Source: an uncultured Paraprevotella sp. (GTDB taxonomy: Bacteria > Bacteroidota > Bacteroidia > Bacteroidales > Bacteroidaceae). From it: 64,000 nucleotides of DNA. Location: positions 1-64,000 of the forward strand of contig URDY01000010.1 of NCBI GenBank assembly GCA_900546665.1, in the 5' to 3' direction. The translations under genes were made by a program, and so were the position numbers. The notes under the pieces were generated by a model. The model was not told the origin of the DNA and searched no databases. It saw nothing but the letters and a program-made list of their open reading frames with translations. Positions 49,053-59,123 of this stretch are shown one piece after another (position 1 is the stretch's first letter; each line of letters starts with the position of its first letter).

Positions 49053-51392
49053 ATGAAAAACGTGACGAGAAAGTTCAGACTGATAACCTGGTTGGCCGTC
49101 TTATGGCTGGCAAGTGCCGGAGTGACGGCACAGGAGAGTATAAAAGTGGATAATACCGTGCGCCGGATGATCACCCATGTGCCGGACAACCTGCCTTACA
49201 ATCCACCTTTGGTTATTTCATTGCACGGCATGCAGCAGGATGCAGCTTACCAGCGTAACCAGACGGGATGGGATGCCGTGGCAGATACGGCCAAGTTTGT
49301 GGTGGTTTATCCGGAAGGGCTTAACAAAGCATGGGACATCGGCGGGATGACGGATATCCGTTTTTTGGAAGTCATCATCGACACCATGTACGCGCGTTGC
49401 CATATCAACCGTAACAGGGTTTACCTGACGGGATTTTCCATGGGAGGCATGATGACATATCACGCCATGGCCAGGATGGGGGACAAGATAGCGGCCTTCG
49501 GTCCTGTCAGTGGTATTCCGGTGGACTACAGGGAGCCTTCTGGTGTGCGGCCGGTACCCTTTATCCATACGCATGGCACGGCAGACAATGTGGTGTATTA
49601 TAATGGTGACCCGAACCATGCGGCGGGCGGATATGGCAGTGTGCCGGAGTATGTGAAAAAATGGGCTCAGTTCGACGGATGCAGTCTGACGCCGGAGGTC
49701 ATCAAACCTTATCCCTGTAATAAACCGGGCTCGGCGGCTACTTATACCCGATATGCCGGTGGAAAGGACGGAACTGAGGTGGTGTTGATATCCATAGAGG
49801 GGAAAGGACACTGGCATTCCAATGATATGGCCAGTGTGCATACCACATCAGAAATATGGAATTTCTGCAAGCGTTATGCGCTGGGGCCGGAGGAACCGGA
49901 ACCGCCTGCTGTGGTTTCAGTCAAACCGGAGGACCGTTCTTTTGATTTGCCCACGGATTGCCGGACTTATGAATTCGTCTTTAACGAACCGGTGGACGGC
50001 AGCAAGGCAGTGGCCAGTCTGACGGGACCGGATGGTATCAGTTATAAGCTCCGGCCGGAGGATAAGGGCTGGAATGAAGCATTGGTATTGAAGCTGCCGG
50101 ATGGGGCGGTTTTGCCCGATGGCAGTTATACGCTCATGCTGGATTCTGTCGTGAATGAAAAGGGAGGACAGATGAAACTGAGCCGGTGGCATTACACTTA
50201 TGGGTGGACGGAGGTTGGCCTTGCCCTGGATATTGATACGCTCCTGCTACCGGACTGGTATGCGGAACGGGCTGTCGTGGGCGAGGGAATACCTTATGGC
50301 TGGCTGAGGGTGAACAGCCGCGCTGACGGGTCGGAGGATCGTAAAGGGTCGGGAGCTGCCAATACAGGTGGCGCCCGCCTTAAATATTTTATGGAGGGTG
50401 GTGATTTCGATGCGGGATTCTACTTGAGCGCCAGGGATTATGACCGTTGCGTATTGAGCTATGGACAATATGAGGGAAACCGTCTGCATCTCTTGCCTGG
50501 CAAATATTTGGTTTCTTTCAATTCCGTTTACTGGAGTGCCGGTTCACACCAGGGACAGGCTACGTTTGACATGACGGTGACGGATATGAAGACAGGGCAC
50601 GGATGGATAGAACGTACGGGATTGCTTTCTGCCGGGTGCATGGATGAGGTATCCGATTGTCCGGTCAGCGGGTCGCAACGGCATGAATATGAATTTGAAG
50701 TGTCGGAGGAAAGTGACTGCGTGTTGTCCTTTTCCATGTCGCAGGGGTGGAATTCAGTGATCGTGGGCAATGTGAAACTGACTACTGCCCCTTCTGTGGC
50801 AGATGTGTATAAAGGTGGATTCGTGAGGATGATGGCACGGGCTGAAAAGATATACAGAGAAACCCAAGGCGAACGGTATGCGGATTCGGAGGCTTTGCGT
50901 GAAGAGCTTGGCGGACTGATGGAAGAATATGTACGGTTTACGTCCACGTCGCCTACGGAATATGAGCGGGTCATTGGGGTACTGAGAAATGCGGTAAAAC
51001 CCTTGGAAAGAAGAAAACTGAGGGTAGATCTTTATTTTCAGGCTCTTGAAAAGGCTGATTCTGTTCTGGAGCAGTGTACGGGAAATGAATATTACGAACA
51101 GACAGAGGCGTATGTCAATTTGAAAGAAGCATTGGCACATTATAATGCAGACATAATGGATCTGACTGATGAGGCTGCTTTGGTGACAGCTGCTGAAACA
51201 CTGGATTCTTTAACAGGCTTGTTATTGGATGTCGTAACAGATATACGTCCGGCTGAAAATTGGGATCGTTTGTTGGGTACGGACTATTTTGACATGAGCG
51301 GACGGCCGGTAAAAGGTTCTGTAAAAGGGCCGGTAATTGTCAGAGAAAAATGGTCGGAAGGAGGAATCCGGACAGGCGTAAGGTTTCGTTAA
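49053..51392 (+). CDS. PHB-depolymerase-like CE1 esterase with binding modules
   Basis: About 779 residues. The ATG at 49053 is chosen because it gives a proper signal (MKNVTRKFRLITWLAVLWLASAGVTAQ); the frame upstream is open only by overlap with the previous gene. The first 280 residues form an alpha/beta-hydrolase of the PHB depolymerase/feruloyl esterase type: LVISLHGMQQDAA, GFSMGG (Ser129) and GKGHWH (His). An Ig-like domain (RSFDLPTDCRTYEFVFNEPVDGS) and a large beta-sandwich (AERAVVGEGIPYGWLRVNS onwards) follow, then helical FIVAR-like segments and the tail DYFDMSGRPVKGSVKG. This order after the esterase repeats that of the large protein at 28120. It probably releases ferulate from arabinoxylan (inference). 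Confidence 0.85.
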   Translation: MKNVTRKFRLITWLAVLWLASAGVTAQESIKVDNTVRRMITHVPDNLPYNPPLVISLHGMQQDAAYQRNQTGWDAVADTAKFVVVYPEGLNKAWDIGGMTDIRFLEVIIDTMYARCHINRNRVYLTGFSMGGMMTYHAMARMGDKIAAFGPVSGIPVDYREPSGVRPVPFIHTHGTADNVVYYNGDPNHAAGGYGSVPEYVKKWAQFDGCSLTPEVIKPYPCNKPGSAATYTRYAGGKDGTEVVLISIEGKGHWHSNDMASVHTTSEIWNFCKRYALGPEEPEPPAVVSVKPEDRSFDLPTDCRTYEFVFNEPVDGSKAVASLTGPDGISYKLRPEDKGWNEALVLKLPDGAVLPDGSYTLMLDSVVNEKGGQMKLSRWHYTYGWTEVGLALDIDTLLLPDWYAERAVVGEGIPYGWLRVNSRADGSEDRKGSGAANTGGARLKYFMEGGDFDAGFYLSARDYDRCVLSYGQYEGNRLHLLPGKYLVSFNSVYWSAGSHQGQATFDMTVTDMKTGHGWIERTGLLSAGCMDEVSDCPVSGSQRHEYEFEVSEESDCVLSFSMSQGWNSVIVGNVKLTTAPSVADVYKGGFVRMMARAEKIYRETQGERYADSEALREELGGLMEEYVRFTSTSPTEYERVIGVLRNAVKPLERRKLRVDLYFQALEKADSVLEQCTGNEYYEQTEAYVNLKEALAHYNADIMDLTDEAALVTAAETLDSLTGLLLDVVTDIRPAENWDRLLGTDYFDMSGRPVKGSVKGPVIVREKWSEGGIRTGVRFR

Positions 51393-51414
51393 GGGGCTGG
51401 TTGAACTTTTTTTA

Positions 51415-51422
51415 TAACTTTG
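51415..51422 (+). promoter_or_regulatory. Promoter -7 box before the GH95 gene
   Basis: TAACTTTG followed by T matches TAnnTTTG and lies 44 bp before the GH95 start codon. It suggests that the second half of the enzyme block starts its own transcript. Confidence 0.5.
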
Positions 51423-51465
51423 TATTTCTTAAATAGAATAGACTGAATATATAAAATCTGATACG

Positions 51466-53898
51466 ATGAAAAAAATAATGGCTGTGGTTTGCTGTCTTTA
51501 TATAGGAACAGCAGCTTTAGGAGAAGATCTTAAACTCTGGTATAGTACGCCTGCGCAGCGCTGGACGGAGGCGCTTCCGATTGGTAATTCCAGGATGGGA
51601 GCCATGATTTACGGCGGGCCTGCCCGTGAAGAACTTCAGCTTAATGAGGAAACATTTTGGGCAGGCGGTCCTTATGATAATAATAATCCTAATGCGGTGT
51701 ATGTGTTGCCGGTGGTCAGGAAGCTGATCTTTGAAAAGAAATATGCCGAAGCCCAACGGCTGGTAGATGCCAATTTCCTTAGCGGAAAGCATGGGATGAG
51801 CTATTTGTCGGCTGGAAGCCTCTTTATTGATTTCAAAGGGCATGAGAAAGTGTCCGGTTATTACCGCGATCTGGACATCGGTAATGCTACGGCAACGACC
51901 CGTTATGAAGTGGACGGGGTAGGATTTGAGCGGACAGCGTTCGCCTCATTTACGGACAGCCTGGTGATTGTCCGCTTGAAGGCAGACCGGAAAGGGCAGC
52001 TGAATTTCAGTTTGGGATATGACGCTCCGCTTCCGCATCAAGTCAGCGTGGCCGACGACCGTCTGGTGGTGCGTTGTGAAGGCAAGGAACAGGAAGGGGT
52101 GAAAGCAGCCCTGCATGCCGTATGTATGGTGGGTATCCGTACCGACGGCCGTCTGGTTCAGACCGGCGAGCATGGGCTCGGAGTGGAAGAGGCCACGGAA
52201 GCGACACTCTATATCGCTGCAGCGACCAATTTTGTGGATTACAGCCGTGTGGATGCCGATGCCAAGGCGCGGGCTGAGCATTTGTTGGAGCAGGCCATGG
52301 CCAAACCTTACAAAAAGGCCCTGGCCGCTCATGTGGCTTGTTATAAGAAGCTTTTCGGAAGGGTTTCATTGCAGCTTGATGCACCGGAGAATGAAAACAG
52401 CCGGAAGGAAACGGTGGCACGCATACGCGATTTTAATGAAGGAAAGGACGTGACATTGCCGGCGTTGCTTTTCCAGTACGGGCGTTACCTGTTGATTTCA
52501 TCATCGCAGCCGGGCGGACAGCCCGCTAATCTGCAGGGCATCTGGAACAGAAGCATCTATGCGCCGTGGGACAGCAAATATACCATCAATATCAATACGG
52601 AAATGAATTACTGGCCGGCTGAAGTGACTAACTTGAGCGAAATGCATGAGCCGCTTTTCGAAATGGTGCGCGACCTGTCGGTGACCGGGGCGCGTACGGC
52701 ACGCACCATGTACGGTTGCGGGGGATGGGTGGCGCATCACAACACGGATCTGTGGCGTATTGCCGGCGTGGTGGATTTTGCCGCTGCGGGCATGTGGCCG
52801 ACCGGCGGAGCCTGGCTGGCACAACATTTGTGGCAGCATTATCTCTTTACGGGCGACAGGGCGTTTTTGAAACGTTATTATCCTGTTCTGAAAGGGACGG
52901 CACGGTTTTTCCTTGATTTCCTGGTGGAGCATCCCGAGTACCGTTGGATGGTGGTAGCACCTTCTTTGTCGCCGGAACACGGTCCTGTGACGGCGGGCTG
53001 CACGATGGACAACCAGATTGTGTTCGACGCGCTCAGCAATACGTTGCAGGCAGCACGGATCACTGGTGATTCGGAAGCGTTCTGTGACTCGCTGCAGCAG
53101 ATGATCGACCGCTTGCCGCCCATGCAGATCGGACGGCATGGACAGTTGCAGGAGTGGCTTGAGGATATCGACAATCCGAAGGACGAGCACCGTCATATCT
53201 CCCACCTTTATGGCTTGTATCCGAGTAACCAGATTTCGCCGTTCCTTCATCCGGAACTGTTTGAGGCAGCGCGGCGTACGCTTGAACAGAGAGGGGATGA
53301 AGCTACAGGATGGAGTATAGGTTGGAAAATTAATTTTTGGGCGCGCATGCTTGATGGTAATCATGCCTTCAGGCTTATCGGCAATATGTTGCGGCTTCTT
53401 CCTGCCGATGAGGTAGCCAGGGATTTCCCGCAGGGGCGGACTTATCCGAATATGTTTGACGCGCATCCGCCGTTCCAGATAGACGGCAACTTCGGGGCCA
53501 CGGCGGGTATGGCGGAAATGCTCCTGCAGAGCCATGACGGCGCGGTGCATCTGCTGCCTGCACTGCCGGATGCTTGGCCGACTGGAAAGGTGACGGGCTT
53601 GCGGGCGCGTGGTGGTTTTGAGGTGGACATGGAATGGGCCGGAGGTAAAATGGCCAAGGCGAAAATCCGTTCTACGATTGGTGGTGTGCTTCGTATTCGT
53701 TCCTATGTACCTCTTACGGGAAAGGGACTGCGCAAGGCCGAAGGGGCATGTCCCAACGGACTTTTCAAACCGGCTGAGATCCGTACGCCGTTGCGTGCTG
53801 CCGGAGTGAAGGAAGTGCAGAAAGCCAGTGTGCCTCAGGTATTTGAATATGATGTGGTGACCCGTGCGGGCGGTGTGTATCATTTCACGGCGCAGTAA
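51466..53898 (+). CDS. GH95 alpha-L-fucosidase/alpha-L-galactosidase
   Basis: An 810-residue secreted enzyme. The N-terminal domain opens WYSTPAQRWTEALPIGNSRMGAMIYGG, typical of GH95. The (alpha/alpha)6 barrel shows MNYWPAEVTNLSE, WVAHHNTDLW, APSLSPEHGP (catalytic Glu) and DAHPPFQIDGNFG (Asp), in the family order. GH95 removes alpha-1,2-linked L-fucose, and in Bacteroides ovatus a GH95 from a corn-xylan PUL is known to remove L-galactose. L-galactose side chains on glucuronoarabinoxylan are therefore a reasonable target here (inference). It is the first gene after an internal promoter box. Confidence 0.92.
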   Translation: MKKIMAVVCCLYIGTAALGEDLKLWYSTPAQRWTEALPIGNSRMGAMIYGGPAREELQLNEETFWAGGPYDNNNPNAVYVLPVVRKLIFEKKYAEAQRLVDANFLSGKHGMSYLSAGSLFIDFKGHEKVSGYYRDLDIGNATATTRYEVDGVGFERTAFASFTDSLVIVRLKADRKGQLNFSLGYDAPLPHQVSVADDRLVVRCEGKEQEGVKAALHAVCMVGIRTDGRLVQTGEHGLGVEEATEATLYIAAATNFVDYSRVDADAKARAEHLLEQAMAKPYKKALAAHVACYKKLFGRVSLQLDAPENENSRKETVARIRDFNEGKDVTLPALLFQYGRYLLISSSQPGGQPANLQGIWNRSIYAPWDSKYTININTEMNYWPAEVTNLSEMHEPLFEMVRDLSVTGARTARTMYGCGGWVAHHNTDLWRIAGVVDFAAAGMWPTGGAWLAQHLWQHYLFTGDRAFLKRYYPVLKGTARFFLDFLVEHPEYRWMVVAPSLSPEHGPVTAGCTMDNQIVFDALSNTLQAARITGDSEAFCDSLQQMIDRLPPMQIGRHGQLQEWLEDIDNPKDEHRHISHLYGLYPSNQISPFLHPELFEAARRTLEQRGDEATGWSIGWKINFWARMLDGNHAFRLIGNMLRLLPADEVARDFPQGRTYPNMFDAHPPFQIDGNFGATAGMAEMLLQSHDGAVHLLPALPDAWPTGKVTGLRARGGFEVDMEWAGGKMAKAKIRSTIGGVLRIRSYVPLTGKGLRKAEGACPNGLFKPAEIRTPLRAAGVKEVQKASVPQVFEYDVVTRAGGVYHFTAQ

Positions 53899-53957
53899 CG
53901 GCGGGGAACGGAAAAGGTCCGGCATACGGACAATATAAACGGAATAAACTGTAAAAC

Positions 53958-56630
53958 ATGAAAATCTGCAGAATAGGATTTTTGATCATGGCGCTGTCCG
54001 GATGGATGGCGGCTGTATCCGTCATGGCTGCCGGAAAGGATCGTGGTGCCGTGGCGGTGGATGACATGGCGGGCGAATGGATTTCCTTTCAGCCGCTGGC
54101 CGGGGCTTTCCCGTTGGTGACGACGGGGGCGACGGCTTCACTCTGTTATGATGCGGATGAGCACGCGGGAGTGATCAGGGCGATAGACGATCTGAGAGAA
54201 GACATGCTCAAGGTCACGGGCCGGACGCCGCGGGTGGCGGTGGGAACAGGAGGAAGCCTGCCTGTCATTATCGGCAGCATGGATCGCAGTAGCATGATAG
54301 CCGGACTGGTGCGGCAAGGCAAGCTCAAACGTGATGATCTGGAAGGGAGATGGGAGAGTTATGTGATTGCCGTGGTGGACCGTCTCTGGGACGGGGCGGA
54401 CAGGGCGCTGGTCATTGCCGGCAGCGACAAACGGGGCACGATTTATGGCATATACGAGCTTTCGCGCCGCATGGGTGTGTCGCCCTGGTACTGGTGGGCT
54501 GACGTGCCGGTACGCCATCACGATGAAGTCTATGTCTTGCCCGGTTATCGGGCAAGCGGCGAACCGGCGGTGAAGTACCGCGGCATTTTCATCAATGACG
54601 AGTTTCCGTGCCTGACCGCTTGGGCACGTGAAAGGTTTGGCGGCCTGAACAGTCGGTTTTATGCCCGTGTGTTTGAACTCCTGCTGCGGCTAAAGGCCAA
54701 CACCTTGTGGCCGGCCATGTGGGGATCGTTTAGGGAATACAAGCCTCTGGTGTCGGTGATGCATGATGACGACGGGCTCTATGCGGGCAACTGTTTCAAT
54801 GAAGACGATCCGGAAAACCCGCGGCTGGCTGATGAGTACGGCATTGTGATAGGGACGTCGCACCACGAGCCCATGCAGCGTTCGCAGCAGGAATGGATCA
54901 GACACCGGCAGGATTATGGCAACGGGGAGTGGAACTGGCTCACCAACCGTAAGGCCATCAGCCGTTTCTTTGCCGAGGGCATCGCCCGTGCGAAGAATTA
55001 CGAGAGCATGGTGACGATAGGCATGAGAGGCGACGAGGACCGCCCGATGACGGATGCCGGAAGTCGGGAGGCCAACTTCAGGGTGATGGAGGACATTATC
55101 GGCCGGCAGCGGGAGATCATCCGCAAGGCCACGGGGCGGCCGGCAAGGGAAACACCGCAGGTGTGGACGCTCTACAGCGAGGTGATGGATTACTACGACG
55201 ATGGGCTGAAAGTGCCCGACGACGTGATTCTCATGCTCTGCGACGACAACTTCGGGCATGTGCGCCGCTTGCCGGACCTGAAACGGAAACCGCATCCCGG
55301 GGGGTACGGCATGTATTACCATGTGGGCTATTACGGGGCACCGAGGGCCAGCAAGTGGCTGTCGGTATCGACCGTGGCCGAGATGTGGGAACAGATGCAG
55401 ATGACGTATGCCTATGGGGTGGACCGCTTCTGGATATTGAACGTTGGGGATATCAAGCCGCATGAGTATCTGACGGATTTCTTTATGGAAATGGCCTGGA
55501 ATCCAGGACGTTTCCGCCACGACAATCTCGGGGACTATGCGCGGGACTTCTGTGCGCAGCAGTTCGGCGAGGAACAGGCGAACGAGACGGCCGAACTGCT
55601 CACGGCGTACGGACGCTATGCCTCGCGCGTCACGCCGGAGATGCTCGACGCGCAGACGTACAATCTGCAGAGCGGGGAGTTCAAGGCCGTACGCGACGAG
55701 TTCATGGCGCTCGAGGCCCGGGCTCTGAGGCAATATCTGACCCTAGAGGAGGCTTGGTGCGACGCTTACCGTGAACTGGTGCTTTTCCCTATACAGGGGA
55801 TGGCCAACCTCTATGACCTGTATTACGCGCTGGCCATGAACCGCAGGTTGGCGGCGGAGGGAAGTACGGAAGCCAACCGATGGGCGGACCGCGTGGAGGC
55901 ATGCTACCGGCAGGACTCGCTGTGGTGCAGGGCATACAACAGGGAAGTGGCCGGGGGGAAGTGGAACCACATGATGGACCAGGTGCACATCGGCTATGAG
56001 TCTTGGCATGCGCCGCGACATAACCGCATGCCGCAGGTGGAGCGCGTGGACAGCGGCGCCTGCGGAAGCAATCCTTGTGGGGGCTATGTCTTCAGGCAGA
56101 AGGACGGGGTGGTGGCCATGGAGGCTGAGCACGCGTTCGGTTGCCGGCCGGCGGACGGCACGGAATGGGTGGTGCTCGAGGGATTGGGGCGCACGCGCTC
56201 TGGTTTACTGTTGATGCCTTATACCCGCGATGCTGAAGGGGCTGCGTTGGAATACCGCATGGAGCTGTACACAGAGGCCGATTCAGTGGATGTGTATCTT
56301 ACCTTCGGAGCTGTCATGCCCTTCCTCAGGGGCGGACATCATGTGGCCGTCAGTCTGGACGGGGGAGCGGAACAGGTGGTCTGCCTGAACCGGGATCTGA
56401 CGTGGGAAAACAAATATACGCTGATGTATCCCACAGGGGCCGCACGTGTGATAGAAAAGAAGGTGCGTCTGCCGCTCGGCACGGCGTCTGCCGGTTGCCA
56501 CAGTCTGGTGTGCCGGCCGTTGCAGCCGGGTATCGTGTGGGAGCGCATTACCGTGGACTGCGGCGGATATGAACCTTCGCATCTGGGTATGCCGGAAAGT
56601 CCTTACCGCAGGGCTGCGTGGGGGAAATAG
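53958..56630 (+). CDS. GH115 xylan alpha-1,2-glucuronidase
   Basis: An 890-residue protein, full GH115 length, with signal MKICRIGFLIMALSGWMAAVSVMA. An N-terminal domain resembling that of hexosaminidases and GH67 (VIAGSDKRGTIYGIYELSRRMGVSPWYWW) leads into the barrel: FINDEFPCL, LKANTLWPAMW, YSEVMDYYDDGL, LCDDNFGHVRRLP and YYHVGYYGAPRASKWL. Unlike GH67, GH115 removes glucuronic acid from internal positions of polymeric xylan. It acts outside the cell or in the periplasm and so complements the GH67 at 9279. The base composition is markedly more GC-rich than in the first half of the window. Confidence 0.95.
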   Translation: MKICRIGFLIMALSGWMAAVSVMAAGKDRGAVAVDDMAGEWISFQPLAGAFPLVTTGATASLCYDADEHAGVIRAIDDLREDMLKVTGRTPRVAVGTGGSLPVIIGSMDRSSMIAGLVRQGKLKRDDLEGRWESYVIAVVDRLWDGADRALVIAGSDKRGTIYGIYELSRRMGVSPWYWWADVPVRHHDEVYVLPGYRASGEPAVKYRGIFINDEFPCLTAWARERFGGLNSRFYARVFELLLRLKANTLWPAMWGSFREYKPLVSVMHDDDGLYAGNCFNEDDPENPRLADEYGIVIGTSHHEPMQRSQQEWIRHRQDYGNGEWNWLTNRKAISRFFAEGIARAKNYESMVTIGMRGDEDRPMTDAGSREANFRVMEDIIGRQREIIRKATGRPARETPQVWTLYSEVMDYYDDGLKVPDDVILMLCDDNFGHVRRLPDLKRKPHPGGYGMYYHVGYYGAPRASKWLSVSTVAEMWEQMQMTYAYGVDRFWILNVGDIKPHEYLTDFFMEMAWNPGRFRHDNLGDYARDFCAQQFGEEQANETAELLTAYGRYASRVTPEMLDAQTYNLQSGEFKAVRDEFMALEARALRQYLTLEEAWCDAYRELVLFPIQGMANLYDLYYALAMNRRLAAEGSTEANRWADRVEACYRQDSLWCRAYNREVAGGKWNHMMDQVHIGYESWHAPRHNRMPQVERVDSGACGSNPCGGYVFRQKDGVVAMEAEHAFGCRPADGTEWVVLEGLGRTRSGLLLMPYTRDAEGAALEYRMELYTEADSVDVYLTFGAVMPFLRGGHHVAVSLDGGAEQVVCLNRDLTWENKYTLMYPTGAARVIEKKVRLPLGTASAGCHSLVCRPLQPGIVWERITVDCGGYEPSHLGMPESPYRRAAWGK

Positions 56631-56738
56631 GTCGCGGACGGGCTGTGTTTTCCGGAACAATTAGAGAGTGGAAAGTGCGGTCCGTCGTGACAGTCGTTTT
56701 TTGAATCATGATATCAAGTAATACAAAAAAGAAAAAGA

Positions 56739-59105
56739 ATGGGAAATGTATTGAAAATTTTTGGTGCGGCATCTTTGTGGGCAGTTTCGGTTGCTGTCGC
56801 CGGTGCCGTGCTGACGGAAAAGGTGGAATCTTTTCCGGTAAGTGACGTGAGGCTCACGGAGAGTGTCTTCAAGCGGGCCGAGGATCTGGATGTCCGCTAT
56901 CTGTTGGGACTGGACCCCGATCGCCTGCTGGCGCCTTATCTCAAGGAGGCCGGACTGACACCGAAGGCGGAGAATTATCCTAACTGGGAAAATACGGGGC
57001 TGGACGGCCACATCGGCGGGCATTATCTTTCGGCCCTGGCCTATATGTATGCGGCTACGGGCAATGAGGAGATCGGGCGGCGGCTGGACTATATGCTTGC
57101 GGAAATGAAACGCTGCCAAGAAGCGGCGGGCGACGGCTATCTGTGTGGCGTGCCCGGGGGAAGGAAAATATGGAAGGAAATCTCCGAAGGCAATATCCGT
57201 GCCAATTCGTTCGGACTGAACGACCGCTGGGTGCCGCTATATAACATTCACAAGACGTATGCAGGACTGCGTGATGCTTACTTGGTGGCGGGACGCAAGG
57301 AGGCCAAAGACATGTTCGTGGCCCTTGTGGACTGGATGGAGAAGCTCACGGCGGGGCTTTCGGACGATCAGATGCAAGACATGCTGCGCAGCGAACATGG
57401 TGGACTGAACGAGGTGATGGCCGATGCGGCCGATATGACGGGCGACAAGCGTTATCTCGGTTTGGCGCATCGTTTCTCACACCGGGCTATCCTTGAACCG
57501 CTCATGGCGGAAAGGGACGAGCTCACGGGCAAGCATGCCAATACACAGATACCCAAAGTGATCGGATTCAAGCGTATAGCCGATCTGGAGGGCAGCGAGG
57601 ACTGGGACCGTGCGGCGCGGTTCTTTTGGGAAACGGTGGTGGACCACCGCAGCATCTCCATCGGGGGAAACAGCGTGCGTGAGCATTTCCATCCGGCCGA
57701 CGACTTCACGGCCATGATGACCAGCGAACAGGGGCCGGAGACGTGTAATACGTATAACATGCTGCGCCTGACCAAAATGCTGTACCAGACGAGCGCGGAC
57801 GTACATTACATGGATTTCTACGAAAGGGCGCTCTATAACCATATCCTTTCCACGATAGATCCCGTGCAGGGGGGATTCGTTTATTTCACACCCATGCGGC
57901 CGGGACATTACCGGGTGTATTCGCAGCCGCAGACCAGCTTCTGGTGTTGTGTGGGTTCGGGAATGGAAAACCATGCACGCTACGGCGAAATGATCTATGC
58001 GCATGAGGGGGACGACGAACTTTACGTGAACCTGTTCATTCCCTCGGTGCTGACATGGGGCAAGACGAAGGTGCAGCAGGTGACGGATTTTCCCGAAAGC
58101 GACCGCACCGCACTGACGTTCACCATGAAGAAGGCGCGCCGTCTGAAGGTGAAATTCCGTGTGCCGGAATGGACGGACGCGGCAGCCGTGAAGGCTATGG
58201 TCAACGGCCATGCGCAGCAGCTCGAAATGGAGGACGGCTATGCGGAGATAGAGCGCGAATGGAAGAACGGTGACCGGGTGGAACTGACGTTGCCCATGTC
58301 ACTGCGCGTGATGCAGTTGCCGGACGGATCACCTAATTATTCTTTCCTTTACGGGCCTGTGGTGCTGGCAGCCGACATGGGGCACGGGGAACAGGACGGG
58401 TTGTTTGCGGACGATAGCCGAGGCGGACACATCGCAGCCGGACGGCAATGGGCTTTGCAGGACATGCCGGTACTGGTGGGACAGCCGGAGGATGTCCTGA
58501 AGCATGTCAGCAAGGTGGATGACCGGCCGCTGACTTTCAGGCTCAGCGGAGTAAGTCCCGCACGCTACGAGGGCCTGAAGCTGGTGCCTTTCAACCGGCT
58601 TTACGAATGCCGTTACATGGTGTATTGGCCGCTGGTTTCGGCTGGGGAACTGAAAGTCAAGCAGGAAGCCTTGGCGCGTGCCGAACAGGAACGGCGGATG
58701 TTGGAGAGCGCTACGGCCGATAAGGTAATCTGTGGGGAGCAACAGCCGGAGAGCGACCATTTTGTCCGAATGAAGGGAACACAGACAGGCAGTGACAACG
58801 ACCGTCATTGGCGCAAGGCCGCGGGGCAGGACTGGTTTGAATACCGTATGCGGACCGGCGGGCGGAAGATCGGACAGATCCGTGTGGAATATCAGGCCGA
58901 AAAGGGGACAGCCATGACAGTGCAGGTGAATGGCCGTACTGTCCTGACAGCGGAGACCGCCGACGGACAGGGCATGAAAACCTTGTCGGTCAACTGGCCT
59001 GCGGATGCTGCCGGAGCGGAGACAGTCACAGTAAGGTTTATGCCCGGCGGACAGAAACCGACGCCGCGCATCTATGAAGTCAGGCTGATGGATGCTGCAC
59101 GTTGA
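56739..59105 (+). CDS. GH127 beta-L-arabinofuranosidase
   Basis: A 788-residue (alpha/alpha)6 enzyme (formerly DUF1680). The zinc-bound cysteine centre known from the family can be placed: PETCNTYN (Glu334, Cys336) and WCCVGSG (Cys403 nucleophile, Cys404). Other signatures are VRYLLGLDPDRLLAPYLKEAG, GGHYLSALAYMYA and HANTQIPKVIGF. It has a short hydrophobic N-terminus consistent with export. GH127 cleaves beta-linked L-arabinofuranose; related enzymes can act on other furanosides. The likely target here is a rare arabinose side chain. The C-terminal 100 residues form an extra beta-sandwich. Confidence 0.92.
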   Translation: MGNVLKIFGAASLWAVSVAVAGAVLTEKVESFPVSDVRLTESVFKRAEDLDVRYLLGLDPDRLLAPYLKEAGLTPKAENYPNWENTGLDGHIGGHYLSALAYMYAATGNEEIGRRLDYMLAEMKRCQEAAGDGYLCGVPGGRKIWKEISEGNIRANSFGLNDRWVPLYNIHKTYAGLRDAYLVAGRKEAKDMFVALVDWMEKLTAGLSDDQMQDMLRSEHGGLNEVMADAADMTGDKRYLGLAHRFSHRAILEPLMAERDELTGKHANTQIPKVIGFKRIADLEGSEDWDRAARFFWETVVDHRSISIGGNSVREHFHPADDFTAMMTSEQGPETCNTYNMLRLTKMLYQTSADVHYMDFYERALYNHILSTIDPVQGGFVYFTPMRPGHYRVYSQPQTSFWCCVGSGMENHARYGEMIYAHEGDDELYVNLFIPSVLTWGKTKVQQVTDFPESDRTALTFTMKKARRLKVKFRVPEWTDAAAVKAMVNGHAQQLEMEDGYAEIEREWKNGDRVELTLPMSLRVMQLPDGSPNYSFLYGPVVLAADMGHGEQDGLFADDSRGGHIAAGRQWALQDMPVLVGQPEDVLKHVSKVDDRPLTFRLSGVSPARYEGLKLVPFNRLYECRYMVYWPLVSAGELKVKQEALARAEQERRMLESATADKVICGEQQPESDHFVRMKGTQTGSDNDRHWRKAAGQDWFEYRMRTGGRKIGQIRVEYQAEKGTAMTVQVNGRTVLTAETADGQGMKTLSVNWPADAAGAETVTVRFMPGGQKPTPRIYEVRLMDAAR

Positions 59106-59123
59106 ATCTGAAAGCGTGAAGGT

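Noticed and set aside
52501..53925. 474-codon open frame antisense to GH95
   Set aside because: It lies wholly over a clear GH95 gene, has a His/Arg-rich composition and shows no domain. It results from GC-rich codon use on the other strand.
54690..55733. 347-codon open frame antisense to GH115
   Set aside because: It covers the conserved GH115 barrel in reverse and has no family motif or signal.
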